From: Actinomycetota bacterium
GTDB lineage: Bacteria; Actinomycetota; Actinomycetes; Actinomycetales; Microbacteriaceae
DNA length: 64,000 bases
Assembly: GCA_009704945.1 (NCBI GenBank)
Contig: WLDG01000003.1
Span: forward strand, 22,151-86,150
Direction: 5' to 3'
How positions within the stretch are numbered: position 1 is the first letter of the stretch; the number at the start of each line of letters is the position of its first letter. Under the pieces are notes generated by a model that saw only the letters and a list, made by a program, of their open reading frames with translations, was not told the DNA's origin and ran no database searches. This document shows, in pieces, positions 63,651 to 64,000 of the stretch. A program made the translations under genes and the position numbers.

Positions 63651-64000
63651 TTAGAACCTAGCGACTATTTCCGCAAGCAGTTTTGAAATCCTAGCCTCCG
63701 CGGATTTACCAGCAGCAATAACCTCTTCATGGCTTAGGGGAGTAGTTTGAATTCCAGCTGCCAAGTTGGTAATCAATGACATACCCATTACTTCCATTCC
63801 ACTCTCACGTGCGGCGATGGCTTCTAAGGCTGTTGACATTCCTACTATGTGACCGCCCAGGGTTTTTGCCATTTGAACTTCAGCTGGGGTCTCGTAATGA
63901 GGACCACGAAACTGCACATAAACACCCTCATCTAAAGTCGAGTCAACTTCTTTGGCTAGTGCTCTTAGTCTTTTTGAGTAAAGGTCTGTTAGATCAACAA
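63651..64000 (-). CDS. Purine-nucleoside phosphorylase (5' part lies beyond window end)
   Basis: Minus-strand frame stays open to the window edge: [85 protein letters not shown] track shows only the internal-ATG part. Confidence 0.92.
   Translation of the reverse strand, partial: VDLTDLYSKRLRALAKEVDSTLDEGVYVQFRGPHYETPAEVQMAKTLGGHIVGMSTALEAIAARESGMEVMGMSLITNLAAGIQTTPLSHEEVIAAGKSAEARISKLLAEIVARF

Overview
The window looks like core chromosome from a compact, mid-GC actinobacterium. Gene content and order suggest a streamlined Microbacteriaceae, but that taxonomy is inference. I can support about 57 protein-coding genes and two gene fragments at the window edges.

Main blocks, left to right:
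- branched-chain amino-acid ABC transporter (livGMH, minus strand)
- guaB, guaB3, SURF1, PTS IIA/HPr/EI, DUF3817, guaA, GDPD, pcrA
- sucCD, DUF6350, purN, purH
- an asymmetric heterodimeric ABC exporter, then icd
- a secreted Gly-rich/Ig-like/Pro-rich surface protein
- purU divergent from glyA-folD
- a minus-strand block: MTase, ABC, kynU, kynA, coaD, yceD
- an ABC-2 exporter
- a 1.5-kaa subtilase with about 12 FnIII-like repeats
- ribD-ribE-ribBA-ribH behind an FMN riboswitch
- trpS, xth, Rieske protein, sdhCDAB, manC
- a nucleoside uptake/salvage locus (BMP lipoprotein, ABC transporter, cdd, deoA, add, PTS IIB, PPOX-like, pgm, PNP)

I found no tRNA, rRNA, CRISPR array, transposase, prophage or obvious defence island. 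No complete new system is evident.

The most interesting signals are:
- a recurring TANNNT-N6/7-start layout suggesting leaderless genes, four times with the -10 beginning in the upstream TAG stop codon
- a perfect terminator hairpin ending 11 nt before the start codon of a secreted protein
- a LivH permease with an extracytoplasmic domain at its N-terminus
- a PTS split across the window with no IIC
- an orphan adenine-methyltransferase-like gene next to a kynurenine/ABC block
- two large multidomain secreted proteins
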